A DNA stretch of 64,000 bases. It comes from Areca catechu (Eukaryota; Streptophyta; Magnoliopsida; Arecales; Arecaceae). How positions within the stretch are numbered: position 1 is the stretch's first letter; every line of letters starts with the position of its first letter. The position numbers were made by a program, and so were the translations under genes. The DNA lies in NCBI GenBank assembly GCA_021397845.1, contig CM038038.1, positions 67,874,748-67,938,747 of the forward strand. Direction: 5' to 3'. Positions 56,011-64,000 of this stretch are shown piece after piece. The notes under the pieces are model-generated. The model was given only the letters and a program-made list of their open reading frames with translations, was not told the DNA's origin and did not search any database.

Positions 56011-56397
56011 TCTAGGGTAGAGGTCAAGGCTGGATTTGCTGCCCGAGATGCCCCCCAGTCTGATGCTATGTCGGCATCGGGGGGAGTAGGTCATCAGTCG
56101 GGGAAGGAGCCGGTGATCGAAGGCTAAATTTTTTCTTTCTTTTTGTAACTTAATTTTTGAAAGACTTCTCAGCCTCTCAGGAGTCTATACTTTGTAAAAA
56201 AATTTTGATCAATGAAGAAATTATTATTCCTTCAATTGTCAAGTGCTTCTCTTCTTTTTCTTTGTGTTCGAGTTCATTGAATGGCTACCCAGCTTGTCGA
56301 GAGCCTTGACTGATGTAATGAATACTTCAATGAATAACATAGTTTTTCCTTCCAACGGATGTGCCTTTCTTCTTTTCTTCTATCACTTTGACGAGGA
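56011..56397 (+). other. Tail of the H antisense ORF
   Basis: After the ORF: a few weakly coding bases, then TTTGTAAAAAAATTTTGATC and AATGAAGAAATTATTATTCC (~56195-56230), similar to the F tail at ~26215. Probable transcript end. The rest of H (array, pol) is not in the window. Confidence 0.45.
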
Positions 56398-57115
56398 ACC
56401 AGCCATCGTCCGGGTATTTTTTCCCTTTTTTTTAATTTTCTCATATTTTTTTTATTTTCCTATTCTTGCTATTCCACTTATCACCGCTATTCTAGTTTTA
56501 TTCTAGGTTTATCCCCAGTTATACCATCCTTATTCCATCTCCTCCATCCTTCTCCCGTGAATTTTTTAAAATGCCCAAACCCTAGCCTCCGCCCCCTCCG
56601 GCCCCAGATCTGGGCCGCCCGACCCCCGGCCACCCCCTCCGGACTGCCGCTGACGCTCACCGGCCCTCGACCTCGCCGGAGAAGCACGGCCGCCGCCCAA
56701 CACCGTGGGAAGATGAACGGACGCAGAGGCATCCGCCCGCCATGGCCCATGGCCACCGCCACCCGCCTGCGACCGACCGCCCGATCGCCGCCCAACGGCC
56801 CTCGCTCGGCGGCTAGAAATCCCCCGCCGACGCCTTAGGCCCCACGCTCGTGGGAAGCCCAAGCGGCACGGCCATGCATGCCATGCCGCCACTGCGCCAC
56901 CGCCTGCCTGTCGCCGCCCACCACCGGTCCGCGCTCGCTTGGCCGCCGGAGGCCACGCCGATGCCCAAGAGGTCTCCCACGGTCGTGGGAGACCAAATGG
57001 CATGCTGGGCATGCCGTGCCGTTCCTGAGCCACCGCCTCGCCTGTAGACCGCCGCCAGCCATCCGCCGCTCGTAGTCCACCGGCCCCGTCCACTGCCCAC
57101 TTCTCGGTCATCCGC
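56398..57115 (+). repeat. Element L internal region, copy 1 (GC-rich)
   Basis: Homologous to 58067-58751, from AGCCATCGTC to CATCCGCCGCTCG. T-rich first, then from ~56570 about 70% GC and CpG-rich. Long ORFs on both strands (for example 56566-57171) are low-complexity Arg/Pro/Gly/Ala and shift between copies, so I do not call genes. A perfect hairpin is at 56971-56994. Confidence 0.75.
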
Positions 57116-57967
57116 TGGTGCCCCACCGGAGTTGGTTCCCTCCCTTCCACAGTCGTGAGATGAGTTTGCACAAATTTCAGAGCAGTCTAATTTTCAAAGC
57201 AGCATGCTTTCTGGAGCAAATCATCAAGCTGACACGTATCTCAGAGCAGATCAGCACCACTTTTGATGCAATACGAATTTTGATGTAATTTATTTTCCTT
57301 TTTTAATTTTCTTAGAGGCTAAGAAACTGAAGGTTTTTGATTTTCCTATATAAAGACCCCCTCTCCCCCTCTTGTAAGATGATTTGATATAAGTTTTTGA
57401 GGTTATCCATTGGTTCTGGTTCTGGGCTGAGACCTGTTTGCCTTCGTTCCCTACTGTGTGGATAATGGATTCGTTGGGGGGTGTGAGAGTCCTACTTTGT
57501 GGATAATGGGTTCGAGCATCCTAGTTATCCCCTATCTCGTCTTCTTTATCCCCTCATGTCCTTTGCGAGTCACCCTAGCAGCCTATATGAGAGCCCTACT
57601 ATGTGGATGATGGGTTCGATGAGAGTTCAGGATAGCTGGTGCTTTGATCTCTTGGGAGGGTAGCTATGTACTTTGATCCATCGGGAGGGTAGCTTTATGC
57701 TTTGACTCCTGACTTTCTATGTGCGTCTCCCCATTAGAGTGAGCCCCAGGACCATGAGTTCCAGTTCCCAGTCCCCCATCTCCATCCTTCCTTCACCACC
57801 TCCACCAAGAAAATTGAAAACCAAAAAGATTTCAGCTGTTTTAGAGTATTAGCTTTAGTGACACCCTAGTCCCGGGAGGCTTCTTAGCCCTCCCACGGTC
57901 CTAGTTTACTTAGGTTGTTTCCCTTTCCCAAATAATCCAGGTTACATCGAGTCCGTGTCCCGCATCA
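57116..57967 (+). repeat. Element L LTR
   Basis: Starts TGGTGCCCCACCGGAG (like the E1 start TGGTGCGGACACC) and ends CCCGCATCA, 852 bp. Promoter CTATATAAAGACCCCC at ~57347. TGTGGATAATGGGTTCG-type segments recur near 57465, 57500 and 57600. The left end is inferred from similarity to E-type LTRs. Confidence 0.65.
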
Positions 57968-57971
57968 ATTT

Positions 57972-57984
57972 TGGTATCAGAGCG
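57972..57984 (+). other. Element L primer-binding site
   Basis: TGGTATCAGAGCG, twelve of thirteen bases match the initiator-Met tRNA complement, four bases inside the LTR end. It fixes L to the plus strand. Confidence 0.88.
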
Positions 57985-58751
57985 AGTTGTGGTTAGGGCG
58001 AACTCCATTTTTTCGAACTCGATGGAGTCGAGTTCTTCATGGTCGAGGAGAATGATGGGGATCCGGCCATCGTCTAGATATTTTTTCCCATTTTTTTAAA
58101 ATTCTCGTATTTTTTTTATTTTCCTATTCCTACTATTCCACCTATCCCCGCTATTCTAGTTTTACTCTAGGTTTATCCCCGAGTTATCCCATCCTTATTC
58201 CATCTCCTCCATCCTTCTCCCGTGAATTTTTTAAAATGCCCAAACCCTAACCTCCGCCCCCTCCGGCACCAGATCCGGGACGCCTGACCCCCGGCCGCCC
58301 CCGCCGGACCGCTGCCGCCGCCCAACACCGTGGGAAGATGAACGGACACGGAGGCGTCCGCCAACCATGACCGACGGCCGTCGCCCGCCTGCGGCCTGCC
58401 GCCCGACCACCACCCGCCTGCGGCCTGCCGCCCGACCGCCACCCGCCGGCCCTCGCCCGGCCGCCAGAGATCCCTCGCCGGTGCCTTGGGCCCCACGCCA
58501 TTGGGAAGCCCAAGCGGCATGGCCGTCCGTGCCATGCCACCACTGTGCCGCCACCCGCCTGCACCGCCGCCCTCTTGTCGTCGCCCGCCACTGGTCCGCC
58601 ACCCGCTTGGCCGCCGGAGGCCATGCCAGCGCCCAGGAGGTCTCCCACGGTCGTGGGAGACCAAATGACAAGCTGGGCGTGCCATGCTATTCTTGTTCCA
58701 CTGCATTACCTGTAGCCCGGCGCCAGTCGTCCGCTGCTCGCCGTCCGTCGG
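57985..58751 (+). repeat. Element L leader and internal region, copy 2 (GC-rich)
   Basis: Follows the primer-binding site. From 58067 it repeats copy 1; the GC-rich part starts at ~58245. Hairpin GGTCTCCCAC/GTGGGAGACC again at 58639-58662. It is cut at 58751 by the E2 LTR. No retroviral protein is encoded in the visible part, so L looks non-autonomous, although its remainder may lie beyond E2. Confidence 0.72.
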
Positions 58752-60378
58752 TGATGCAGAACAAATAAAGGGATGCGATGCGGAAGTAAATTAAGATTAA
58801 CTATTTTTTTTTGTTGTTGTTTTTATATGTTTGTAGAAGTTGGCTTCAAATCAAAGAAAAGTTAACCTAACATTGAAAGATACTAATATGATAATTGAAA
58901 GCACAATTTTAAGGAAACTAAATTATTAGAGTAGTTCAGAAGCAACGGATCGCTGGGGGTTGAGAAACTCCCAGACCTAGGGTTTCGCTCCGAACTTTCA
59001 ACAGAACAGAAATAAAGAGAAGAGATGGTTTATCTAACCAGACAATGATCTTCACAGATTTTGGTGGAAGAACTCTCCCGAGCAGATTGTTGGATCCTCG
59101 GATTCAGATATCTTCGTAATGGATCCTCCAATACTGGTCCTTTGGCGGGTTGGCTTCTCCTGAACTCAAGATCTGGAAGAGTAGAAAAACAATTGATGGA
59201 ATCAGAGAGTCAAGGGAAAGATTTACCAGGTTGATGAACTTGAAGATTGAAATTGCTGAAAACTGGATTCTCCTGGATGTTGATGTGATTTTCCTTGGAA
59301 CTTGCTCTGGATCTGAAGTAGCCGGACTGGATCTGGATGAAGGTGGACGGCCTGGACTTGTAGAGAGAGAGAGGCCGTGGGAGATGGATGGAACTAGGGT
59401 TTGATGGATTGGAAATAATGAAAGGTGGCTAGGGTTTTGGGATTTCAAGTGGCTAACCTAGGGTTTTGGATAAAGATGGAGATCTCTCACCTCCTCAAGG
59501 CTCCAATGGAACCCGGATTACCCCCTCACGGAGCTCAACACTTAGAATAGTGCGGAAGAAGAGAAACCTAGGTCACTCAACACAAGAGAATAGCAAAAAA
59601 AATAATTTTCTTCATTGATTTTCAAAGTTACAAAGAGAGGTCTATTATATAGACCTAAAATTTTCTCCTAGCTTGTACAAATTCCCATGTGGGACTAAAC
59701 TCTTCCAACCTCTAGATTAGGTAGAAAACCCCCTCTCTTGGTCGACCAAGACTTCAAAAAAAATTGGGACGGCCATAAAGGAATTTTTTTTGGAATTTTT
59801 ATGGCGCCTCCTTTGGAGTTGGATTTGGATTTGGAGTCCTCCTCTTCTTATGGCATTTCTTCTTTTCTTCCACTCCAAGTTAAGCTCTTTGATTTTGATT
59901 TGAACTTCAATTGGATGTCCTTCTTTGATTTCTTCTCCAAGAGAAGTTTTCTTCCTTCTTTGCTTAGGTAAAATAGGCAGGTATGGGCGCCTCCTTTAAA
60001 TTAGCTTCCAATTTGATTTTTTCTTCTTTGGGTGTGGGGACCATGACACTGGGATGCCTCTGTGGCGCCACCTGGACCCTGGCGTGTGCTCGGAGTGTGG
60101 CTGGGCGTGTGGCTTGGAGTGTGGCCTCCACTTGCTTGGACCTTGGTTTGATTGGAAGACAAATGTGGCACCATTTTGGACCAAATTGAAACCACATTGG
60201 GACTTGCACTGAGTCAACATGACTCAACAAAATTTAAATGGTGACTCAAGAAATAAATAAAATAAATAAACTGGTTGACCAGGTCAACCTTTATTACAAA
60301 CCCTAATTTCTCGGGCAATGTCAATCAGAGATCCAAATGGAGCTCTGAAGTCTTCTTCTGAGTCTGGTGCCCGTACCA
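58752..60378 (-). repeat. E2 3' LTR
   Basis: On the minus strand TGGTACGGGCACC to ...TTCTGCATCA, about 1.63 kb. TATA-like TCTATATAATAGACC on the minus strand at ~59642-59656. The first 58 bases also encode the C-terminus of the polyprotein. The 5' LTR lies beyond the window. Confidence 0.85.
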
Positions 60379-63300
60379 ATTCTCCCAGGGTGGGAGGAAC
60401 TCGACCCTGTCGAGTAAGGCTCAAGTTGGCTCTGGTATCTCTCCAAGAGGTCTGGGTCCAATTCTTGTAATTCTTCTCGGGAGATCCAAGAGTCATCAGA
60501 ATCTGGCCTTCCTTTCCAGCGGACCAGGTACCTTTGGTATCCTCGATTACGAGTAGAGATAACCTGATCATCCAGGATCTTTTCAATCTGCATTTTCCTC
60601 ACAGGCCAGTTTGTTGGTGGACACACAGGGTCGGGATCACTCTCAACGATAGGGTTAGGCTCAAAAGGCTCACTAGGAATCACAGCTGGCTCCCTGTACT
60701 CTACTAAGTCTGTAATGTTGAAAGTAGAGCTAATGCCTAGTTCTGGAGGCAACTCGAGCACATAGGCATTGGATCCTACTCTCTTTACCACTCTAAATGG
60801 TCCAGCTCCCCTAGCATGTAACTTTCTAACGGTTCCAGGAGGAAACCGTTCAGGCCTTAACCTAATCATCACATAGTCTCCCTCAACAAAAGATTTGACT
60901 CGCCTTTGAGTATCAGCCAACTTCTTATAAGTTTCATTACTTAAATTTATTTTGGCATGAATTTCTTTATGCAAGTCTTTTACATGCTGTGCAAAATTCT
61001 CAGCAGATTCGGAGACTCGAGTGTGGATAGGTAAAGGGACTAGGTCAAGAGGTGTGTGAGGTTTGTACCCATGTACAATTTCAAATGGACTCTTACCCGT
61101 AGACCTATTGACCGAGTCATTGTACGCAAATTCTGCCCTTGGTAGGTATAAATCCCAATTTCTGGTGTTTTCACCAACAAGACATCTCAGCAGATTTCCT
61201 AGGCTACGGTTCACTACTTCAGTTTGGCCATCAGTTTGGGGATGATAGGCAGTTGAAAACTTAAGTTTTGTCCCTAACTTATGCCAAAGGGTCTTCCAAA
61301 AGTAACTGGTGAACCGGACATCCCTATCTGAAACGATTGTCTTAGGTAGGCCATGGAGTCTAACTATCTCATTGAAGAAAAGCGTGGCTACCTTAGATGC
61401 ATCAAAGGTTTGGGAACAAGGCAAGAAGTGGGCCATTTTAGAGAATCGGTCGACTACGACACAGATAGAATCATGTCTCCTCTGGGTCTTAGGTAAACCT
61501 AACACAAAATCCATACTCACATCTTGCCAAGGACGATCTGGGACAGGGAGTGGGGTATAAAGGCCAGTGTTTTGTTTTCGCTGTTTGGCAACAGCGCAGG
61601 TTCGACATCTAGCTACAATATTAGCTACATCCCTTTTCAAGCTAGGCCAGAAAAAGTGGTCTTCAATAGCTAGAATGGTCTTGTCTTTTCCAAAATGGCC
61701 GGCTAAACCTCCAGCATGGATTTCCCAAATCAAAAATTCCCTAAGAGAAGTTCTAGGGATGCAAAGCCTATTTTTGAAGAACAAAAAACCATCTACAAGG
61801 GTATAATCCTGGTGATTACTAGATGGTCCTTGAACTAGATCCTGATACACAGTTGTGAAATCCGGACAAGACTCATATTCCTCTTTGATTTGCTCAAACC
61901 CTATGACCTCAGTTCTAACAGAAGTTAATAACAGAGATCGGCGACTAAGGGCATCAGCTACCTTATTCTCAACTCCAGCCTTATGTTTCAGGACAAAAGT
62001 ATAGGACTGGATATATTCTACCCACTTAGCATGCCTAGGGTTAAGCTTCTTTTGGGAGTTCAGAAATCTAAGAGCCTCATGGTCCGAAAATAGTACAAAT
62101 TCCTGCGGTAGCAAATAATGTCTCCAGTAACGCAAAGCTTGCACCACCGCATAAAATTCCTTATCATAGGTAGAATACCTAAGCTTAGCATCATTAAGTT
62201 TTTCACTAAAGAATGCTATGGGATGATTCTCTTGGCTTAGGACTCCACCTATTCCTACACCTGAAGCATCACAGGCAACCTCAAATACTTTAGAAAAATC
62301 GGGTAATCTCAGAATGGGTGCCTGGGTCATTTTATCCTTAAGATCTAGGAAGGCTTTATGGGCTGACTTAGTCCAATGAAATTCTCCCTTCCTAATACAA
62401 TCAGTGATAGGAGCAGCTAAAGTACTAAACCCCTTGATGAATCGCCTATAGAAGGTAGCCAAGCCGTGGAAACTTCTAACTTCATGCACATTGGTTGGCT
62501 CTGGCCAGTCTACTATGGACCTAATTTTCTCAGGATCGGCCGCCACGCCGTCAGGGGTTACTACAAAACCAAGAAAGATAACTCTACTAGTCATGAATTC
62601 ACACTTCTTAAGATTACCGTAGAGTCTCTCATTCCTCAAAACTTGGCAGACTGCTCTAAGGTGGCCTAGGTGATCTGCTGGGGTCTTACTATAGATCAGG
62701 ATGTCATCAAAATAGACCACCACAAATTTTTCTATGAAAGCTCTAAGTACCTGGGTCATAATTCTCATGAAGGTACTAGGGGCATTGGACAACCCAAAAG
62801 GCATAACAACCCATTCATAAAGACCATCCTTAGTTTTGAAAGCAGTTTTCCATTCATCCCCGGGTCTAATCCTAACCTGATGATAGCCGCTTTTGAGATC
62901 AATCTTAGAAAAAACCATTGCACCAGCCATCATATCAAGCATGTCATCTAGTCTAGGGATGGAAAACCTATATTTGATTGTAATTTTATTGATGGCACGA
63001 CTATCAACACACATCCTCCACGTGCCATCTTTCTTTGGGGTTAGTAAGGCTGGGACTGCACAAGGGCTAAGACTTTCTCTAATAAACCCCTTCCTCAATA
63101 ATTCTCCAACCTGCTTTTGCAGCTCTTCATGCTCAGATGGATTCATCCTGTAATGGGGCAAGTTGGGCAAAGTCGCTCCTGGGATTAGATCTATGGCATG
63201 CTGGATATCCCTAAGAGGTGGAAGGTGGTCTGGCAAATCCTCGGGAAAGACATCCTCAAATTCTTTTAACACAGGTTTAACTTCTTGAGGAGGCTCTGAG

Positions 63301-64000
63301 GGTTTCGAAGTTCTAAGTTCCTTAGTAGTCAACATCCAGATGGGTGAACCACTATGAATTTCTTGTTCTAGATCCTTAGCACTGATTAGGTTCACTCCAG
63401 TTTTCATCTCCTTAACCTTACCGGCTCCTTTAGTTACCTTGTCCTTAGGGGGAACTGAATGGATCGTAATCTTCTTCCCATTGAAACTAAAGACACAGGT
63501 ATTGGATTTTCCTAAGAGGGTGGCATCATGATCATACAACCAAGGTCTTCCGAGAATTATACTGCTCACCCCCATGGGTAAGACATCGCACCAAATCTTT
63601 TCGTGATAAGATTGCATTTGGATTTGGACTTGACATCTAGACTGGATGGGTATGGAGGTAGAATCTACCCAAGAAACCTTATAAGGGTTGGGATGGGGAA
63701 CTGGGATTAAGCCTAACATCTTGACAGTGCTAGTAGAGATGGCATTTACACAGCTCCCACTATCTATGATGATCTTACATACCTTATCCCCTAATTTAAG
63801 AAAAGTCTGTAGGATGTTAGTCCTACGCCAATCCTCTTGAACTAGATTCTGGGATAGGATGCATCTTACAACTCCTAATTGGTCAGATTCATTGGGTTCC
63901 TCCTCTCCTTCATACTCCTTAACCAAATTCATTCCGGCCTCATAAACTTCTTCTTCAAATTCCTCACTGGGCTCGGAATTATCATTCACTCCCTCTTCTA
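60321..64000 (-). CDS. E2: Ty3/gypsy chromovirus polyprotein (protease to chromodomain), open to the window edge
   Basis: Retrotransposon polyprotein with no stop for 3.7 kb; the frame is open at the edge and no true start is present (the first start-like codon, 63989, is GTG), so gag lies outside. Counting from there: protease D76-S77-G78 (IIIDSGSCVNA); reverse transcriptase ~290-470 with YFDD at 426-429; RNase H ~565-680 (ACDASGVGIGG, D573); integrase zinc domain H758, H765, C795, C798; catalytic D827, D888, E924 with the D-35-E spacing; GPF motif ~1063; chromodomain ~1130-1185 (YLVRWKGRPDSDDSWI). The last 19 codons, Arg-rich (TRLRRRLQ), are inside the LTR. Every catalytic residue I can check is present, so this part could still be functional, and the insertion is probably recent. 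Confidence 0.95.
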   Translation of the reverse strand, partial: EEGVNDNSEPSEEFEEEVYEAGMNLVKEYEGEEEPNESDQLGVVRCILSQNLVQEDWRRTNILQTFLKLGDKVCKIIIDSGSCVNAISTSTVKMLGLIPVPHPNPYKVSWVDSTSIPIQSRCQVQIQMQSYHEKIWCDVLPMGVSSIILGRPWLYDHDATLLGKSNTCVFSFNGKKITIHSVPPKDKVTKGAGKVKEMKTGVNLISAKDLEQEIHSGSPIWMLTTKELRTSKPSEPPQEVKPVLKEFEDVFPEDLPDHLPPLRDIQHAIDLIPGATLPNLPHYRMNPSEHEELQKQVGELLRKGFIRESLSPCAVPALLTPKKDGTWRMCVDSRAINKITIKYRFSIPRLDDMLDMMAGAMVFSKIDLKSGYHQVRIRPGDEWKTAFKTKDGLYEWVVMPFGLSNAPSTFMRIMTQVLRAFIEKFVVVYFDDILIYSKTPADHLGHLRAVCQVLRNERLYGNLKKCEFMTSRVIFLGFVVTPDGVAADPEKIRSIVDWPEPTNVHEVRSFHGLATFYRRFIKGFSTLAAPITDCIRKGEFHWTKSAHKAFLDLKDKMTQAPILRLPDFSKVFEVACDASGVGIGGVLSQENHPIAFFSEKLNDAKLRYSTYDKEFYAVVQALRYWRHYLLPQEFVLFSDHEALRFLNSQKKLNPRHAKWVEYIQSYTFVLKHKAGVENKVADALSRRSLLLTSVRTEVIGFEQIKEEYESCPDFTTVYQDLVQGPSSNHQDYTLVDGFLFFKNRLCIPRTSLREFLIWEIHAGGLAGHFGKDKTILAIEDHFFWPSLKRDVANIVARCRTCAVAKQRKQNTGLYTPLPVPDRPWQDVSMDFVLGLPKTQRRHDSICVVVDRFSKMAHFLPCSQTFDASKVATLFFNEIVRLHGLPKTIVSDRDVRFTSYFWKTLWHKLGTKLKFSTAYHPQTDGQTEVVNRSLGNLLRCLVGENTRNWDLYLPRAEFAYNDSVNRSTGKSPFEIVHGYKPHTPLDLVPLPIHTRVSESAENFAQHVKDLHKEIHAKINLSNETYKKLADTQRRVKSFVEGDYVMIRLRPERFPPGTVRKLHARGAGPFRVVKRVGSNAYVLELPPELGISSTFNITDLVEYREPAVIPSEPFEPNPIVESDPDPVCPPTNWPVRKMQIEKILDDQVISTRNRGYQRYLVRWKGRPDSDDSWISREELQELDPDLLERYQSQLEPYSTGSSSSHPGRIGTGTRLRRRLQSSIWISD

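Noticed and set aside
37409..56397. 5' LTR of H within the window
   Set aside because: No second copy of 37409-39000 was found; the sequence after 56397 belongs to L and E2.
56566..57171. Long ORFs on both strands in the GC-rich part of L (and 58173-58768)
   Set aside because: They come from high GC with few stops. Composition is Arg/Gly/Pro/Ala, frames shift between the two homologous copies, and no domain is recognisable.
61063..63153. Plus-strand ORFs across the E2 polyprotein
   Set aside because: Shadows of the intact minus-strand polyprotein.

Overview
This 64 kb window looks like plant nuclear DNA made almost wholly of LTR retrotransposons. I found no host gene, rRNA, tRNA or CRISPR array. 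The clues are Ty1/copia (including Sirevirus-type), Ty3/gypsy chromovirus, Athila and Tat-type protein remnants, LTR ends of the TG...CA type, primer-binding sites matching plant initiator-methionine tRNA, and AT-rich intergenic sequence. I cannot name the species; an angiosperm is the safest reading. Element letters below (A, B, C, D, E1, E2, F, G, H, J, K, L) are mine.

Left part (1-17.6 kb): minus-strand copia element A has its 5' LTR at 11517-13517 and runs off the left edge. Its leader is split by a complete but dead plus-strand chromovirus, E1 (2328-10713), with a near-perfect target-site duplication. A lies next to, or in, the LTR of an older minus-strand copia, D (13.5-17.6 kb).

Middle-left (17.6-29.6 kb): a sequence without genes, then a decayed minus-strand Tat-type gypsy, F. 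F has an LTR (20075-21205), plus-strand (antisense) remnants of the plant 'putative gypsy-type transposon' ORF, a 91-bp minisatellite (26.7-27.9 kb) and the integrase C-terminus (29.0-29.6 kb).

Middle (29.6-37.4 kb): J, a plus-strand Athila-type element that carries only gag and protease before its 3' LTR, followed by a minus-strand Sirevirus fragment, K.

Right-centre (37.4-56.4 kb): a second Tat-type element, H (LTR 37409-39000), whose antisense ORF starts at 39567. It is cut at 39621 by element G (39622-53863) and resumes in phase at 53869; the duplication GGGGC flanks G. The interior of G is largely replaced by two broken copia elements: B (minus, same family as A) and C (plus, Sirevirus with an envelope-position ORF and its 3' LTR).

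Right end (56.4-64 kb): L, a small GC-rich non-autonomous element with duplicated internal sequence, then E2, a young chromovirus on the minus strand whose polyprotein is uninterrupted for 3.7 kb to the window edge.

No genes cooperate here in a host pathway. The biology is that of successive insertion, truncation, recombination and mutational decay. The most notable structures are the phase-preserving nested insertion, spliced-looking antisense ORFs, palindrome clusters in copia LTRs, submonomer-quantised tandem repeats, a coding tail reaching into the LTR, and the hairpin-bearing GC-rich element L.
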